49,026 bases of DNA from a virus: IMG/VR virus record IMGVR_UViG_3300045738_000853, positions 1 through 49,026 of that record; one strand, written 5' to 3'. A program made the position numbers and the translations under genes. Shown one piece after another: positions 47,741 through 49,026 of this stretch (positions are counted from its first letter, which is position 1; each line of letters begins with the position of its first letter). The notes beneath the pieces are model-generated. The model saw only the letters and a program-made list of their open reading frames with translations, was not told the origin of the DNA and did not search any database.

Positions 47741-49026
47741 CAGTTCCCGTTGTCATACCTTGCGGAAAGTTTAGTGAATCTCCATGATTAACAGTCCAAG
47801 CAACTTCATGAGTAACCGCTCTGAAAGTTCGAGCCGCACTAGGCTGTCCATTTCCAGACTTCTTCACTCCACCAAAACCCAAATGACTCTCAGCAGCAAT
47901 GCTGCCGCCATTCCAGTAGCCAAGACCAAAGTCGCACTCGTTACGAATTCTTCTAGCAACCTTAAAGTTTTCCGTTACTATCCCAAGAGCAAGTCCATAG
48001 TCAGTGTCATTGTAAATCCGAATAGCGTCAGACACTGTATCATAAGGAATGATTGCCACATGAGGCCCGAATACTTCTTGTTTAAGATAGGGTACATCTC
48101 TCCACTCCGTCTGATATACAGTAGGTGTTAAAAATAGTCCATTCGAATGGCATCTAGTTCCCATGAGCAGAACATCTGCCTCTGGGTCATTGTCAACCAT
48201 GTCGTTAAATTCCATCACTCTTTCTAGCTGCTTTTCATTGATTAGAGGGCCGTAAAAAACATCCTCATCAAACGGGTCTCCCGTTACAAGGTCTCCGCTC
48301 TTGTTGGCAAATTCATCTGCAAATTTATTATACAAACTTCTGTGAACAATTAGCCTGCTAGCAGACACACAACGTTGACCAGATAGTTTGTAAGCACTGG
48401 CCAAGCATGCGGCCATTGCCATATCATAATTCGCATCTTCATGAATAATTACCGCTGACTTACTTCCCATTTCACACGAACAAGTCTTGTGCCAACTTTC
48501 AGCACAAGTCTTCCTGACGTGCATCCCAACTTCCGCACTGCCGGTAAAGCAAACGTGGTCTACATCCTGCCTGATAAGACCGTTGCCAACTCTGCCGTCC
48601 CCCTGAACCATATTAAATACGCCCGGAGGAAACCCTGCGTCATGATACAGTTCGGCTGTTAGCTCGCCAACCCAAGGTGTATCTTCACTCGGCTTTAGAA
48701 TAACAGTATTGCCTTCAACCAAAGCTGGACCAGCACACCAGAAGCCACCAATAGCAAAAGGAAAGTTAAAAGGAGCAATAATAGCAATAACACCTTTGGG
48801 CTTCCTAAGCATGTACGCATCTTTTTCAGGTAACTCTGACGCGATTGTTTCTCCATGGGGCATTCTCCCTGTGCCAAAAGCATATTGGGCCATGTGCAGA
48901 GCTTCATTAACTTCTGCAATAGACTCATTGTAAACCTTGCCTGTTTCCAGACTAATAACTCTGGCGATTTCTTCTCGTCGTTCTTCGACCAAACCGGCTA
49001 GGTTTAGAAAATACTCTGCCCTTTCT
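47733..49026 (-). CDS. Aldehyde dehydrogenase, probably for aminoadipate semialdehyde; 5' end outside window
   Basis: The frame stays open to the window edge (about 430 residues seen), so the start is beyond 49026. A TTG at 48992 is not a likely start because ALDH-like sequence continues upstream. LKPSEDTPW and FTGSAEVGMHV form the NAD site, CSCEMGSKS holds the general-base Glu, and SGQRCVSASR the catalytic Cys. The C-terminus (ESHLGFGGVKKSGNG) is canonical. With lat beside it the most reasonable substrate is aminoadipate semialdehyde/piperideine-6-carboxylate, making 2-aminoadipate. This is inferred from context. Confidence 0.85.
   Translation of the reverse strand, partial: ERAEYFLNLAGLVEERREEIARVISLETGKVYNESIAEVNEALHMAQYAFGTGRMPHGETIASELPEKDAYMLRKPKGVIAIIAPFNFPFAIGGFWCAGPALVEGNTVILKPSEDTPWVGELTAELYHDAGFPPGVFNMVQGDGRVGNGLIRQDVDHVCFTGSAEVGMHVRKTCAESWHKTCSCEMGSKSAVIIHEDANYDMAMAACLASAYKLSGQRCVSASRLIVHRSLYNKFADEFANKSGDLVTGDPFDEDVFYGPLINEKQLERVMEFNDMVDNDPEADVLLMGTRCHSNGLFLTPTVYQTEWRDVPYLKQEVFGPHVAIIPYDTVSDAIRIYNDTDYGLALGIVTENFKVARRIRNECDFGLGYWNGGSIAAESHLGFGGVKKSGNGQPSAARTFRAVTHEVAWTVNHGDSLNFPQGMTTGTDE

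Noticed and set aside
1-49026. CRISPR array or cas operon suggested by the Cas4-like nuclease
   Set aside because: No direct-repeat/spacer pattern and no other cas gene was found. RecB-family Fe-S nucleases are common in phages without CRISPR.

Overview
The window looks like part of the genome of a large tailed bacteriophage, or a closely related prophage or phage-plasmid. Every convincing gene lies on the minus strand. Genes are packed with 1-20 base overlaps (ATGA, TAATG) and include a full replication and dNTP-synthesis set, a phage sigma factor, a papain-like peptidase beside a small membrane protein, and tandem structural-type proteins. No rRNA, tRNA or CRISPR array was found. Two exact TTGACA-N17-TATAAT promoters, each with an extended -10 TG, show that sigma70-type bacterial transcription is used. 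The host cannot be named. An adenosylcobalamin-dependent reductase, ThyX and PhoH together are common in environmental and marine phages.

Layout by coordinate (transcription runs from high to low). 1-9.2 kb: glycan synthesis, with a truncated GDP-L-fucose synthase, a sugar epimerase, a nucleotidyltransferase, a methyltransferase-like protein and several glycosyltransferases. 9.2-10.6 kb: sigma factor, SSB and an unknown gene behind a consensus promoter. 10.6-24 kb: replication and recombination, with a DNA polymerase III alpha subunit split into two genes, a DnaQ-type exonuclease, three PD-(D/E)XK or Vsr-like nucleases, ThyX, dNMP kinase, primase, DnaB, a possible UvsY-like protein and RecA. 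24-30.8 kb: small unknown genes, PhoH, dUTPase, class II ribonucleotide reductase, thermonuclease fold and dCMP deaminase, with an apparently structured non-coding stretch ending in a terminator at 29.43-29.68 kb. 30.8-38.4 kb: a beta-propeller-like protein, small membrane proteins, two secreted trypsin-like proteases (one a large mosaic), a permuted papain-like peptidase and two paralogous structural-type proteins, divided by strong terminators. 38.5-41.2 kb: a DeoC-like protein without its Schiff-base lysines, and small unknowns including a 15-cysteine membrane-anchored protein. 41.2-49.0 kb: a second glycan block (methyltransferase, GT4, exostosin-like, short UDP-glucose dehydrogenase) joined to a lysine pathway of lysine 6-aminotransferase, a semialdehyde dehydrogenase and a DDAH/arginine deiminase-superfamily enzyme.

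Taken together, the phage appears to make its own replisome (polymerase, proofreader, helicase, primase, SSB, RecA) and dNTPs, to reprogramme transcription with its own sigma factor, and to rebuild surface glycans. The most unusual parts are the lysine-to-aminoadipate gene pair, the split replicase, the secreted protease region and the possible structured RNA.
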